From Thalassospira lohafexi (GTDB lineage Bacteria > Pseudomonadota > Alphaproteobacteria > Rhodospirillales > Thalassospiraceae), in assembly GCF_002844275.1 (NCBI RefSeq), contig NZ_NXGX01000013.1, forward strand, positions 1 to 49,695: DNA of 49,695 bases, given 5' to 3'. Under the pieces are notes generated by a model. That model did no database searches. It worked only from the letters and a program-made list of their open reading frames with translations, and was not told the origin of the DNA. A program made the position numbers and the translations under genes. The number at the start of each line of letters is the position of its first letter. The first letter of the stretch is position 1. Below are positions 19,453-28,911 of this stretch, piece by piece.

Positions 19453-21539
19453 GACGGCGCACCATTGTCATCTTGTGTTCGGGGCTTTTTTCGCGATACA
19501 TGGGGGGCGGCCAAACCAAAGAAGTTTTGACGGGACGCTTTGACCGTTTCTTCCCGGTTATAGGGAATTTTGATCATTACCGTTGTGCCGGATGTCTCGC
19601 CGACACTGATCGACATTGATCCGTTATGGGATTGCACAATGCGGTTGGTGATATGCAGGCCCAGACCAACACCTTGTGTGACACCTGCGTCGCGTCCTCG
19701 GTAAAACGCGTTGGATACATTCGTCAGATCGTCAATGGGAATGCCCGGTCCGGCATCAATAACACGGATATAGACAAATCCGTTAGACGACCGATTGCAT
19801 GCGACCCAGACTGGAGCGTCGGGGGCGTATTTACGGGCATTGTCGATCAAGTTGATGATCGCGCGTTCAAACAGAATGCGGTCAATATCGACAATGGCAA
19901 AATCGATATTTTTCAAGCTGACTTTCTGGTCCGGGATTTCACGGTTCCGTCGATTGATCAAATCACGTAGCAACTGATCAATGTTGGTTGGCTGCAAGGA
20001 TGTTGTGAAATTCGCACTGTCGAGCGTCTCCTTGGTCAAAAAGGCATCGACCAATCCCGAAAGCTGACCGGCATTCCCACGAATGGTGGCAAGACGGCTG
20101 TGAACAGGGGCAGGCTCATTGCTCAAATGCAGGCCGAGAATTTCTGCTGATCGCTGAATGATCGCCAGTGGTGTTCGAAATTCGTGCGACAGCATGGTTA
20201 TGAAAGTCCGCTGTTCGCCAGCAAGCTGATCGGCCCGCGCATTGGTTTGATGCGCATCAGTCCAATTGTAGGTCAGTCTCTGGGTGCGGTAGGCCATCGC
20301 AATTGCCACCATCACAAGATGTATCGACGAGCTAAGCGGGTAGACCTTGGTTGTGAAGGCCGTGATCGGCAGGATACCCAGCAGTGTCAAAACATGGATG
20401 TTGGCCGCAAGGGTTGGCAAAGCAAGTGCGATGAAAAAGAAGCTGTTCGATGCCAGACGCCTTTCACGATAGCTGACGTAAATCAGATACATCAAAAGCG
20501 TGAACAGCAAAATCACATTGGGAACAAAGAAGATCTGCGTGAAATAGATATAGGCATCCGATACCGCAGTGACCGAACCGATCATCGCCACTATGGAAAA
20601 GGCCATCATCACCCGAAACAGAACCGGGTTATAGTGATCAAGTCTGACGATATGGGTCCACATCGCGACACTGGCGCCAACGGCAAACGCGGTTCCTGTT
20701 CCGGTAATAAGGTCGCTGGCAAGTGGCCAAATCCCCTTTAGCAGAAGCTGGGCATATCCTGACGTACCAAGGTTGAACAGAAAGACAGATAAAACATATC
20801 CGCTGTACCACAGCACCGATTTGTCGCGTGATATGATGCCAAAGGTCAGATAGACACCAAACCCGATCAGCAGGACACCCAGAAAGCTGCTTTCAACAAG
20901 GTTATGTTCCTCGGTGTCGGAAACAAGCTCCGCCTCGGGGTATAGTTTGGCATGGAAAACATGGGCGCTGTTGGTGCGCACACCGATCATCAACCAATAG
21001 TGTCCTGATGGTAAATCCGGCCATTCTGATAAATGCCGGAGGCTGATCAAACTGTCTTTCGTGTTGGGGATCCGGTCACCAACAACATTTTTCCAGATGA
21101 CATTGCGCGTCTCATCGTCAATCACGGTCAGGCGGATCTCGTTGAGATACGGCTCTCCCAATTCGATGAAGGCCCGTGAAATATCATTGCCTTGCGGCGT
21201 GGTAAGCGAAAAGGCCAGCCGATACCAAATAACGCGTGGGGTGTAACCGGGCCCTGCGGTGCTGGCGACGGGTTCAAATTCAGAAGACGGAATATCAATC
21301 AGTTGGGCAGGATCGGTGACGTTGCGATCAGATGTCAGGCGCTCCATAAACCGGTTTAGATCGATACTTGTTGTCGCGCCATTTGCCGGCAACACAAGGT
21401 GTGCCATGTCGGTCCGTGCCGATGCGGGCGGCGAAAACCATGTGATGGATGCGATAAGGGCAATCGTCAGGACACTTATGACGTCGCGCCAAGTCAACAT
21501 CTGGCGAAAATCGCGCAAAGCGCCCCCAATTTCAGACAA
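19449..21539 (-). CDS. 7TM-DISM sensor histidine kinase, intact
   Basis: Paralogue of the downstream gene and also 696 residues. N-terminal membrane segment (about 20-38), periplasmic sensing domain (about 50-210), seven membrane helices (about 217-420), HisKA with H452 (MLSHEFRTPLAIIQ), and a complete ATPase domain: N-box NLIDNARKYA with N567, G1 DAGPG starting at D595, and G2 GVGLGLHI near 623-630. It therefore should autophosphorylate and probably feeds the convergent OmpR-type regulator. The DISM periplasmic fold suggests a carbohydrate-like or other small ligand, but the ligand cannot be read. The gene is divergent from glmM, with 211 bases between them and no feature I can name there. 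Confidence 0.93.
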   Translation of the reverse strand: MSEIGGALRDFRQMLTWRDVISVLTIALIASITWFSPPASARTDMAHLVLPANGATTSIDLNRFMERLTSDRNVTDPAQLIDIPSSEFEPVASTAGPGYTPRVIWYRLAFSLTTPQGNDISRAFIELGEPYLNEIRLTVIDDETRNVIWKNVVGDRIPNTKDSLISLRHLSEWPDLPSGHYWLMIGVRTNSAHVFHAKLYPEAELVSDTEEHNLVESSFLGVLLIGFGVYLTFGIISRDKSVLWYSGYVLSVFLFNLGTSGYAQLLLKGIWPLASDLITGTGTAFAVGASVAMWTHIVRLDHYNPVLFRVMMAFSIVAMIGSVTAVSDAYIYFTQIFFVPNVILLFTLLMYLIYVSYRERRLASNSFFFIALALPTLAANIHVLTLLGILPITAFTTKVYPLSSSIHLVMVAIAMAYRTQRLTYNWTDAHQTNARADQLAGEQRTFITMLSHEFRTPLAIIQRSAEILGLHLSNEPAPVHSRLATIRGNAGQLSGLVDAFLTKETLDSANFTTSLQPTNIDQLLRDLINRRNREIPDQKVSLKNIDFAIVDIDRILFERAIINLIDNARKYAPDAPVWVACNRSSNGFVYIRVIDAGPGIPIDDLTNVSNAFYRGRDAGVTQGVGLGLHITNRIVQSHNGSMSISVGETSGTTVMIKIPYNREETVKASRQNFFGLAAPHVSRKKPRTQDDNGAPS

Positions 21540-21750
21540 TTAAACAAGTCTATTTTTGATAGCGTTTTTTTTTGGTCAGGTCATCGGTTTTATCAGAATA
21601 GTCTGATGGGCGCGTGTTAACGGAATGGTCGCCAACGAGGCGTTAAAATGTGTCACTTGCCGGTAGCATTGAAACGTCACTTTGATATAACCGGCAGTCA
21701 GGATTTATGGACCGGGCGTTAAAACCGGCACACAGACAGAGAACACAAGC

Positions 21751-23100
21751 ATGAGCCGCAAATATTTTGGCACCGACGGCATTCGCGGAACCGCCAATAC
21801 CGCACCCATGACCGCCGAAGTCGCACTAAAGGTCGGTATGGCCGCGGGCAACTACTTCACCCGTGGTGATCACCGCCACAAAGTTGTGATCGGCAAGGAT
21901 ACGCGTCTGTCTGGCTACATGCTTGAACCAGCGTTGGTGGCGGGCTTTACGTCCATGGGCATGGATGTGATGTTGGTCGGGCCTATGCCGACCCCCGCTG
22001 TTGCCATGCTGACCAAATCGATGCGTGCCGATATCGGTGTGATGATTTCAGCATCCCACAATCCGTTTCAGGATAATGGCATCAAGCTATTTGGCCCGGA
22101 CGGTTTCAAACTGTCTGACGAGGTGGAACTTGAAATCGAAGCGCTGATGGACAGTGATCTGTCTCATAAACTTGTTCCGGCAAATGCGCTTGGCCGGGCG
22201 CAGCGTATTGATGATGCACCGGGACGGTATATCGAAGCTGTGAAATCTTCGCTTCCGGGCAGTGTCACGCTTGAAGGTCTTCGTATCGTTCTTGATTGTG
22301 CCAATGGTGCGGCTTATTCCGTTGCGCCAAAGGTGCTGCGCGAACTTGGTGCCGAAGTGATTGAAATCGGCACGAAACCCAACGGTCTTAACATCAATGA
22401 CCAATGTGGTTCGACCCACACCAAAACCATGTGTGATCGGGTCCTGTCTGAAAAGGCCGACGTCGGGATTGCCCTTGATGGGGATGCGGATCGTATTCAG
22501 ATGTGCGATGAAAAAGGCCATCTGATCGACGGTGATCAGTTGATGGGGCTTGTAACCACCCACTGGAAACGAACCGGTCAACTGCGCGGCAATGCGCTGG
22601 TGGCGACCGTGATGTCCAATCTGGGGCTTGAACGCTATCTTGAAAGCAATGGCCTGCGTCTAATCCGCACCAAGGTGGGTGACCGCTATGTGGTTGAACA
22701 GATGCGTGCACTTGATTGCAATGTCGGCGGTGAACAATCGGGGCATATTGTTCTGTCTGATTTTGCCTCAACCGGCGATGGTCTTCTGGCCGGGCTGCAG
22801 GTCTTGGCAGTTCTGGCATCGCGCAGCGGACCGGTGTCTGAAATGAGCCGCGTGTTTGAACCGTTGCCGCAAATCCTTAAAAACGTGCGCTATACCGCCG
22901 GGGCCGATCCATTGTCGCAAAGCCGCGTGATTGACGCCATTTCTTCGGCGGAGAAGGCCTTTAACGGAGATGGACGGGTTTTGATCCGTAAATCCGGGAC
23001 AGAACCGCTGATCCGTGTCATGGCCGAGGGCGATGATGCGGTAAAAGTCGAACAGATTGTCGATGGTATCGTGGCTGAAATCACCGCTGTTGCGGGCTGA
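21751..23100 (+). CDS. glmM: Phosphoglucosamine mutase GlmM
   Basis: Interconverts glucosamine-6-phosphate and glucosamine-1-phosphate for UDP-GlcNAc, hence peptidoglycan and lipid A. 449 residues with the standard N-terminus [16 protein letters not shown]. The phospho-serine loop ISASHNP places the catalytic serine at S102; the magnesium loop DGDADR and the C-terminal phosphate-binding [12 protein letters not shown] are present. In many proteobacteria it follows folP directly; here about 5.5 kb of two-component genes intervene. thiD follows after 58 bases. Confidence 0.97.
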   Translation: MSRKYFGTDGIRGTANTAPMTAEVALKVGMAAGNYFTRGDHRHKVVIGKDTRLSGYMLEPALVAGFTSMGMDVMLVGPMPTPAVAMLTKSMRADIGVMISASHNPFQDNGIKLFGPDGFKLSDEVELEIEALMDSDLSHKLVPANALGRAQRIDDAPGRYIEAVKSSLPGSVTLEGLRIVLDCANGAAYSVAPKVLRELGAEVIEIGTKPNGLNINDQCGSTHTKTMCDRVLSEKADVGIALDGDADRIQMCDEKGHLIDGDQLMGLVTTHWKRTGQLRGNALVATVMSNLGLERYLESNGLRLIRTKVGDRYVVEQMRALDCNVGGEQSGHIVLSDFASTGDGLLAGLQVLAVLASRSGPVSEMSRVFEPLPQILKNVRYTAGADPLSQSRVIDAISSAEKAFNGDGRVLIRKSGTEPLIRVMAEGDDAVKVEQIVDGIVAEITAVAG

Positions 23101-23158
23101 TCAACAGCGAATTCTGCAAGATACTTACTTTGGCTACATTGCGTTGGGGAGGATGATC

Positions 23159-23956
23159 ATGAAGGGTCGTGTCTTGATTATTGCTGGATCGGACTGTTCT
23201 GGCGGGGCCGGTATTCAGGCCGATATCAAATCGGTGACGGCTCTTGGTGGTTACGCCGCAACGGCAATCACCGCCCTGACGGTGCAAAACACCACCGGAG
23301 TCTTCGACGTTTTGGGGGTTTCGCCTGAAATGATTGTTCATCAGGCGACCGTGACTATTGATGATATCGGTGCGGACGCGATTAAAACCGGAATGCTCCA
23401 TAGTGTGCCGGTGATCGAAGCTGTGGCGGAATTTATCAAATTAAAATGTTCGGGTATTCCAATCGTAATTGACCCTGTGATGGTATCTCAAAGCGGTTCA
23501 CGGTTGCTTCAGGAAGACGCGGTCGAAGCCTTGATAACCCTTATGATCCCCCTCGCCACGGTCCTGACCCCGAATATTCCAGAGGCAGAAGTGCTATCGG
23601 GCATGAATATTTCCAGCGAAGGTGATATGATTGCTGCAGCGCACAAAATCGGAGAGCTGGGCGCAGAGGCGGTGTTGATCAAAGGTGGTCACGCCGAGGG
23701 CGATAAGATTGTTGATATTCTTTGGCGTCGCGACGGGGACATCGAAGGGTTTGAAGGTGATCGCATCCCGTCTGAAAATAATCACGGTACGGGCTGCTCG
23801 CTTGCAAGTTCGATTGCAACTGGGCTGGCACAGGACATGGGGCTGAGTGACGCGGTGGCGCGTGCACGGGCCTATGTTCGCGAAGCCATCCGCACCGCCC
23901 CGAATTACGGCAAAGGAAACGGTCCGCTAAACCACGCGCACCCTGTCACCGGATAA
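23159..23956 (+). CDS. thiD: Hydroxymethylpyrimidine/phosphomethylpyrimidine kinase ThiD
   Basis: Ribokinase-fold enzyme phosphorylating HMP and HMP-P in thiamine synthesis. I use the ATG at 23159 because GGGGAGG (23146-23152) is six bases before it; the ATG at 23153 is too close. 265 residues. ILIIAGSDCSGGAGIQADIK-type N-terminus (substrate and phosphate loop), NIPEAE segment, and the catalytic anion-hole NNHGTGCSLAS near the C-terminus are all present. No other thi gene and no TPP riboswitch is visible around it, so regulation by thiamine is not evident here. Confidence 0.94.
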   Translation: MKGRVLIIAGSDCSGGAGIQADIKSVTALGGYAATAITALTVQNTTGVFDVLGVSPEMIVHQATVTIDDIGADAIKTGMLHSVPVIEAVAEFIKLKCSGIPIVIDPVMVSQSGSRLLQEDAVEALITLMIPLATVLTPNIPEAEVLSGMNISSEGDMIAAAHKIGELGAEAVLIKGGHAEGDKIVDILWRRDGDIEGFEGDRIPSENNHGTGCSLASSIATGLAQDMGLSDAVARARAYVREAIRTAPNYGKGNGPLNHAHPVTG

Positions 23957-23993
23957 AAACACGGCAGGACGCGCCAATCTAGGATGTCGTGGT

Positions 23994-24575
23994 ATGCCGG
24001 GAACGTCGTTTTTTCATCAGGCCCGTAACAACGCCTGGTCCAATCATCGCCTGTTGGGGGCATGTCAAAAACTCACCGCCACAGAACTTCGTGCGCGCCG
24101 TGCGTCTCTCATGCCATCAATTTTACAAACCCTTAATCACAGCCTGATTGTCGATTGGTATTATCTGGATGCCCTGATCAAAGGTGGGCGCGGGCAGGAT
24201 TGTTTTGCCAACCAGATGCCATTTATCACCATCGAGACGTTTGGCGCGGCTCAGCGCAATGCCGATGTCAGGCTGATGGCCTTTTGTGAAAAACTCGATG
24301 ACAAGGATGTGGTGCGCGACGTAACCCTCGTTAGACCCGATGATGTGATGGTCCGTGAGAGCATTTCAGCGGTTTTGTCACATCTGTTTGTTCATCAAAC
24401 CCATCATCGTGGGCAGATCCATGCGATGCTGTGCGAAACAACACAATCGCCACCGCAACTTGATGAATATCATCTTGAATCCGGTGCCGAATTTCGCAAA
24501 AGTGACTTCACTGCTTTGGGTTGGAATGTCGCCGGATTATCGGCTGCTATGGTCTATAAGGATAACCATGAATAA
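23994..24575 (+). CDS. DinB/YfiT-fold putative metal-dependent protein
   Basis: 193 residues. The N-terminal FFHQARNNAWSNHRLL segment, the LNHSLIVDWYYLDAL segment and the late HQTHHRGQIHAML segment supply the three histidines that bind a divalent metal in the four-helix DinB family. Family members include thiol-dependent transferases, but the reaction of this one is unknown. It follows thiD by 37 bases and overlaps the next small gene by eight bases, so the two are likely co-expressed. Confidence 0.85.
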   Translation: MPGTSFFHQARNNAWSNHRLLGACQKLTATELRARRASLMPSILQTLNHSLIVDWYYLDALIKGGRGQDCFANQMPFITIETFGAAQRNADVRLMAFCEKLDDKDVVRDVTLVRPDDVMVRESISAVLSHLFVHQTHHRGQIHAMLCETTQSPPQLDEYHLESGAEFRKSDFTALGWNVAGLSAAMVYKDNHE

Positions 24576-24921
24576 AACAATGATCCGCCGTGCCATCCTT
24601 GCTGGCGGGATCGCGATCTTGGCCGCGGCAACTTATGGCAGCCCGGAACGCTACATTGCCGACATGATCTGGACCGATGATGCCGCACCGTGGGAAAAGG
24701 TGACGGCTGTTTATGTGCCCGATACATCAAAGCCAAACAATGTTCTGGTTTCAGATGCGCAATTTGCCGATCTTGAATCCTGTCGTGCCCATATCCACAA
24801 TCTGGCTGTCGAGCACGACGACCCCGACCTTAAAAAAGGTCGCTACGATTGCGCAATCGGATTCTATGTGCAGCAAGAAGACAATGGCGTCACGGGCGAT
24901 TATCGCCTGATGCTGCAATAG
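24568..24921 (+). CDS. Small exported or membrane-anchored hypothetical protein
   Basis: 117 residues from the ATG at 24568, which overlaps the end of the DinB-fold gene. A basic N-terminus and one hydrophobic stretch (about 7-22, RRAILAGGIAILAAATYG) suggest a signal anchor or uncleaved signal peptide. The mature part has two cysteines (in ESCRAH and RYDCAIGF) that could form a periplasmic disulfide. I do not recognise a family. It ends five bases before the 3' end of the convergent transporter gene. Confidence 0.75.
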   Translation: MNKTMIRRAILAGGIAILAAATYGSPERYIADMIWTDDAAPWEKVTAVYVPDTSKPNNVLVSDAQFADLESCRAHIHNLAVEHDDPDLKKGRYDCAIGFYVQQEDNGVTGDYRLMLQ

Positions 24922-24926
24922 ATCCC

Positions 24927-25802
24927 TTAAAGCACATACCAAAGCAAGGCGGGCAGGGCGATGGCCGCAAGGAAGCTTGAGCTGATGACAACACCGGCGA
25001 CTTCTTCGGGGTCGCGGTTATACAGCTGGGCAAACAGATAGCAAAATACTGCAACCGGCATCGAACATTGCAAAATCACAACGCCGCGTTCGACCCCGGT
25101 CAGGCCCATCACTTCTGATAGTCCAAGACCAACCCCAAACCCCATACCAAGACGCAAGGCACTTAATGCCGTGCTACGCGCCAGGCTGACCGGGCGCAGT
25201 TTCGCAAGCGACACGCCAAGGGTAAACAGCATCAACGGAATGGTCAGCTGACCAATCAGGTTGGTGGTATTGTAAAGCCAGTCAGGAACGGTGGTGTCGG
25301 TGGCAAGAAAGCCCGTCGCGATCAGGGTCGCGGGGATAATCGGCATTTTGGCCAAAGACCGAAGCGAAAAACTGCCCGATACAAATGCCACCCCGATCGT
25401 TAACTGGATCACGACGTAAGTGGCAAAAAACGCAACCGATAACGCCAGTCCTTCGGGGCCATATGCCAGCATGCAAAGCGGCAAGCCGACATTGCCAACA
25501 TTTGGCCAGGTAAGCGACTGCAAATAAGTGCGCGGGGAAAGTTTAAACACCTTAAGGATCGGCCAGCCGATCAGGGCGAAAATGACGTTGGCAGCAAGTG
25601 CGGCGGTCCCCATCGAGATCAGGGTATCACCACCAAGCTCCACCGTCGCAAGGGCGGCAAAGGTCAGGCAAGGTGTCGCAAAATATGTGACAATCGATGT
25701 GACCAGATTGGTGTCAAAATGTTTGCCGGCACGGGCCCAGAAATAGCCAAGCCCGGTGGTAATGAAAACAGGTGCCAAAATGGCAAAAATATCGGCAAAC
25801 AT
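24927..25802 (-). CDS. AEC (auxin efflux carrier) family transporter
   Basis: Inner-membrane permease of 291 residues, about ten hydrophobic segments, with the family-typical N-terminus (IFAILAPVFITTGLGYFWARAG) and the mid-protein NVGNVGLPLCMLAYG segment around the helix break that is conserved in AEC proteins. Bacterial members export or import organic anions such as malate or malonate; the substrate here is not deducible, and no metabolic gene adjoins it. Confidence 0.88.
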   Translation of the reverse strand: MFADIFAILAPVFITTGLGYFWARAGKHFDTNLVTSIVTYFATPCLTFAALATVELGGDTLISMGTAALAANVIFALIGWPILKVFKLSPRTYLQSLTWPNVGNVGLPLCMLAYGPEGLALSVAFFATYVVIQLTIGVAFVSGSFSLRSLAKMPIIPATLIATGFLATDTTVPDWLYNTTNLIGQLTIPLMLFTLGVSLAKLRPVSLARSTALSALRLGMGFGVGLGLSEVMGLTGVERGVVILQCSMPVAVFCYLFAQLYNRDPEEVAGVVISSSFLAAIALPALLWYVL

Positions 25803-25991
25803 TGATCAAACGGTCCCCAAGAAAGCGATTTGCGCCCAAATTGTCATGTGACGCAGTAATTCTGCAAGAAAATAATGGTAATACCAATTTTTCGGTATGT
25901 GCATAAAGTCGCAGTTTGCGTGTTACCGCGCTTGTCTTTGGTCATGCGGATACGGCATTGTTGTTAAACGCGCATAATCAGCAGGTCCCGC

Positions 25992-26633
25992 ATGAACGAT
26001 ACGTCAACAGAACCCGTCAAACGTCACTTCATTGATCCGGCACCGCGTTTTCGCGATCAGCGCAATCTGCTTCCTGCGGTGTTTCTGGATCGGGACGGGG
26101 TGATCAACGAAGAAGTTCATTATCTGTCGCGGATTGAAGACCTGAAACTCATCCCCGGTTCGGCGCGTGCCATTGCGCGCTTAAACGATGCCGGTATTCC
26201 GGTCATTGTCGTGACAAACCAGTCGGGTGTTGCGCGCAGCTACCTTACCGAAGATCAGCTTTGCGATATCCATCAGGAAATGATTGCCATGCTTGCGCGC
26301 GAACATGCCGCCTTGCAGGGCATTTACTATTGCCCGTTTCATAAGGATGGTGACGGCGAATACCGCCGCGAAAGCACCTGTCGCAAACCAAAACCCGGCA
26401 TGCTTTTGGCAGCCGCGGCGGAGTTTGCAATTTCCCTGACCGATAGCGTCATGGTCGGGGACCGGATCAATGATCTGCGTGCCGGGCATGCGGCGGGCAC
26501 GCGAACCATTATGGTGCGCACCGGGCACGGCGCGAAGGAAGCCGCACTTCCCGATGCGACCAAGGCCGATGTGATCGTCGATGATCTGGCGGCTGCCGTT
26601 GATTATATTTTGACATCCGTCATTGGCCGTTAA
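25992..26633 (+). CDS. GmhB-like HAD phosphatase lacking canonical zinc ligands
   Basis: HAD-superfamily phosphatase of 213 residues most like D-glycero-D-manno-heptose 1,7-bisphosphate phosphatase. Motif I FLDRDGVINEE gives the nucleophile D33 and acid D35; motif II is VVTNQSG, then CRKPKPGM and VGDRINDL for motifs III/IV. In E. coli GmhB a zinc is held by C-x-H and C-x-C; here the matching positions read C114-P-F116 and S128-T-C130, so two of the four ligands are replaced, although H117 might substitute. No other heptose gene is nearby, so substrate assignment is tentative. About 20 extra residues precede the HAD fold. Confidence 0.85.
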   Translation: MNDTSTEPVKRHFIDPAPRFRDQRNLLPAVFLDRDGVINEEVHYLSRIEDLKLIPGSARAIARLNDAGIPVIVVTNQSGVARSYLTEDQLCDIHQEMIAMLAREHAALQGIYYCPFHKDGDGEYRRESTCRKPKPGMLLAAAAEFAISLTDSVMVGDRINDLRAGHAAGTRTIMVRTGHGAKEAALPDATKADVIVDDLAAAVDYILTSVIGR

Positions 26634-26644
26634 GTCCGTCGATC

Positions 26645-28714
26645 TTAAGGCTGCTTGATGCACCAGTTCTGCCACATCTCGCGGCAGGCATCTTCAAATT
26701 CGCGCGCAACAGCGGGTGCATGCAGGGCTTTGCTGTTTTGCAGGCGCTCGCGCATGTTTTCACGAATGCTGCCAAGGGCAGAAAGGTCTGCTGTCAGCAT
26801 GATGCATTTATCGACATAGCCCTTTTGCGTATGTGCACAAAGCGCACCAAGCCCGATATCGCTCAAAAGGCCAAGACCCATCCGCGATCCGGTCAACTCA
26901 CCGGCCAATGACACAAACGGAACCCCGTGCCACAGCATCTCGAAATGGTTTTCAAGGCAGATGGCTGGGAATGGTGCCAATCCAACGTCAATCTGGGCAT
27001 AAAGGGTGGCGCGGTCTTGCTGTTCAATGCGCCCGGCAAGATCAAGCTTGTCGCGTTTAATCCCGGCCTGTCGTGCACGATCCAGAAACGTCTTGGCCGC
27101 ATAGGCATCTTCAAGAACTTCGTCCTGAACAACAATGCGGCTGTTTTTGACCTTGTTAAGGATCCGCGCAAAGCACATCAGCGTCTCATCACTGATATGA
27201 GAAAGCCGGTCAATACAGCCAAACCGGATCACATCGCCAAACGCCGCGGGCAGGGGCGACACCGGTATTGTGTCATCAAACTCACCGGGCAGGTACGGCC
27301 CGAATGACAAGATTTGTGGTTGCTCAGAAAGCAATTTGTTGGCCGCAAGCTTGCCGCTGAACAATTCCTTATGCCCGATCAGATAATCAATCTGTGACAT
27401 GCCGGTGCTGTTTGCCGCCATGCTGGCCTGCACCGGCGCACTGTGCAGCGCGAAAACCTCAATCGGTTGGGCTGGATGCGGGCCGCACAGATCAATCAGG
27501 ATATCGATCTTGTCCTTACGAATGCGGTTGGCGATATGCATCGGGTCCTGACCATATACCTCACGCCAGCCATCGGCCATCACCTGCCACGCATGGGTTA
27601 CCTGATCGGGGCGTGGTGTTGCCGAATATAAAAACAGTTCAACGTCGTTACGGTTCAAATGCCGTGCAAGTGCGCCCAGAAGCTTGAACGACGGATGGTC
27701 ACAAAAGAACGGCGAAATCCAGCCGATGCGCAATCGTTTATCGGTTTGCTTGCTGTTGGTGAATTCAGGCAGGGCTGCGATGGGCATGTGATGTTTGGCC
27801 CAGTTTTTCGCAGCCTTGCTTAAGGTCACACCATCCGTGGTCGACTGTTTGGCCAGTGATCGCAAAAGAATGCTATCCGCATTAACATTGTCAGGATGCT
27901 TTTTAAGAACGGCCTCAAGGATTGCGATGGTTTCGGGTAAATCACCGCATTTCAGCATGATATCGGCCAGCACAAGGTCAATATCGACCGTATCCGTGGT
28001 CAATTGCCGTGCGGTTCTAAGAAGGGCAATTGCCTTGGCATATTGTCCCTGATGGGCAAGTGCCTGCCCCAGTCCGCGCAGACCCGGAACAAACTTTGCA
28101 TCAATGCTAAGGGCGCGTTGATAAAGGTTCTGTGCTGGTTTGGGATAGCCAAGCCGCAATAACATTGCCCCGACACGGGCAATCATGATCGGCGTAATGC
28201 CCGCGGCCTCGGCGGCGTGCTCAAGGGACTTTAACGCCGCTTCCTCCTGACCAAGCGCATGTAGCGCTTCGCCAAACAGAAGAAGCCCTTCAAAATGATC
28301 TGGCTGAAGCCCCAGCAACCGCCCCAAAAGATCAACCGACTGGCCAAGATGGCCGCGCGGTAATTCCAGACGGGCCAGATGATAAAGGGCGGTGGGGAAA
28401 TCACCGTGATAGCTGATGGCCTGTTTGAACTGATCAATCGCCTTTTCAAGCTGTCCGGCACTTTCAAGTGCGATGGCATAATTGCACCGCGCTGCCGGAT
28501 TGGCACCAAACCGGCCAAGGCAGCTTTCAAACAGATCAAGTGCTTCGCCGTACCGCCCGACACTTGTCAAAAGTGTCGCCAGAAGGTGTTCTGCTTCTGG
28601 GTTACCTGGCGCGATATCAAGAACCTGCCGATAGATTTCTTCTGCTTCTTCGGCGCGATTGCCTTCATGCGCACTCAGTCCGCGTCGCAACAGTGTCTTG
28701 AGTTGGTCGGACAT
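26645..28714 (-). CDS. TPR protein with C-terminal GT41/SPINDLY-like domain
   Basis: 689 residues, apparently cytosolic. About 1-310 is a run of tetratricopeptide repeats (first copy GNRAEEAEEIYRQVLDIAPG; typical spacing 34). About 320-680 resembles the O-GlcNAc-transferase family GT41: RIGWISPFF, DILIDLCG, FALHSAPVQASM, IDYLIG, and a late LWHGVPFVSLAGELTGSRMG. Two usually conserved donor-site segments are altered (see findings), so transferase activity is not assured. Such proteins occur near protein-glycosylation or surface-polysaccharide genes, but here the neighbours give no hint. It converges on the GmhB-like gene with 11 bases between stops. Confidence 0.85.
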   Translation of the reverse strand: MSDQLKTLLRRGLSAHEGNRAEEAEEIYRQVLDIAPGNPEAEHLLATLLTSVGRYGEALDLFESCLGRFGANPAARCNYAIALESAGQLEKAIDQFKQAISYHGDFPTALYHLARLELPRGHLGQSVDLLGRLLGLQPDHFEGLLLFGEALHALGQEEAALKSLEHAAEAAGITPIMIARVGAMLLRLGYPKPAQNLYQRALSIDAKFVPGLRGLGQALAHQGQYAKAIALLRTARQLTTDTVDIDLVLADIMLKCGDLPETIAILEAVLKKHPDNVNADSILLRSLAKQSTTDGVTLSKAAKNWAKHHMPIAALPEFTNSKQTDKRLRIGWISPFFCDHPSFKLLGALARHLNRNDVELFLYSATPRPDQVTHAWQVMADGWREVYGQDPMHIANRIRKDKIDILIDLCGPHPAQPIEVFALHSAPVQASMAANSTGMSQIDYLIGHKELFSGKLAANKLLSEQPQILSFGPYLPGEFDDTIPVSPLPAAFGDVIRFGCIDRLSHISDETLMCFARILNKVKNSRIVVQDEVLEDAYAAKTFLDRARQAGIKRDKLDLAGRIEQQDRATLYAQIDVGLAPFPAICLENHFEMLWHGVPFVSLAGELTGSRMGLGLLSDIGLGALCAHTQKGYVDKCIMLTADLSALGSIRENMRERLQNSKALHAPAVAREFEDACREMWQNWCIKQP

Positions 28715-28779
28715 GGGTGGGGGCTGCTCCGCCTTGCTTTGATCGTAAAATAATCTATGTGAGAGAGTCGGCGCTCACG

Positions 28780-28797
28780 CACTACTGCTCTGTAGTG
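28780..28797. promoter_or_regulatory. Inverted repeat upstream of the TPR/GT41 gene
   Basis: CACTAC (28780-28785) and GTAGTG (28792-28797) are perfect complements with a six-base centre, 66 bases before the TPR/GT41 start. It is a possible operator; the short arms make chance plausible. Confidence 0.25.
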
Positions 28798-28877
28798 GTA
28801 TAAACATTAAATGGTTCCGGATCGCCTTTAAAGTATTGAGTTTCAAGCGGTGCGACCGAGGTTCTTGGATTTAGGGC

Positions 28878-28911
28878 AAAAAAAGCCCCGAACCGTGAAC
28901 CGGCCCGGGGC
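28878..28911 (-). terminator. Leftward rho-independent terminator without an annotated gene
   Basis: Stem GCCCCG/CGGGGC with an inner CCG/CGG pairing and a U7 tail when transcribed leftward. It lies 164 bases upstream of the TPR/GT41 start on the same strand and cannot serve ilvD, which is read the other way. Confidence 0.7.

Noticed and set aside
23101..23158. TPP riboswitch upstream of thiD
   Set aside because: Gap to glmM is only 58 bases and lacks the conserved riboswitch elements.
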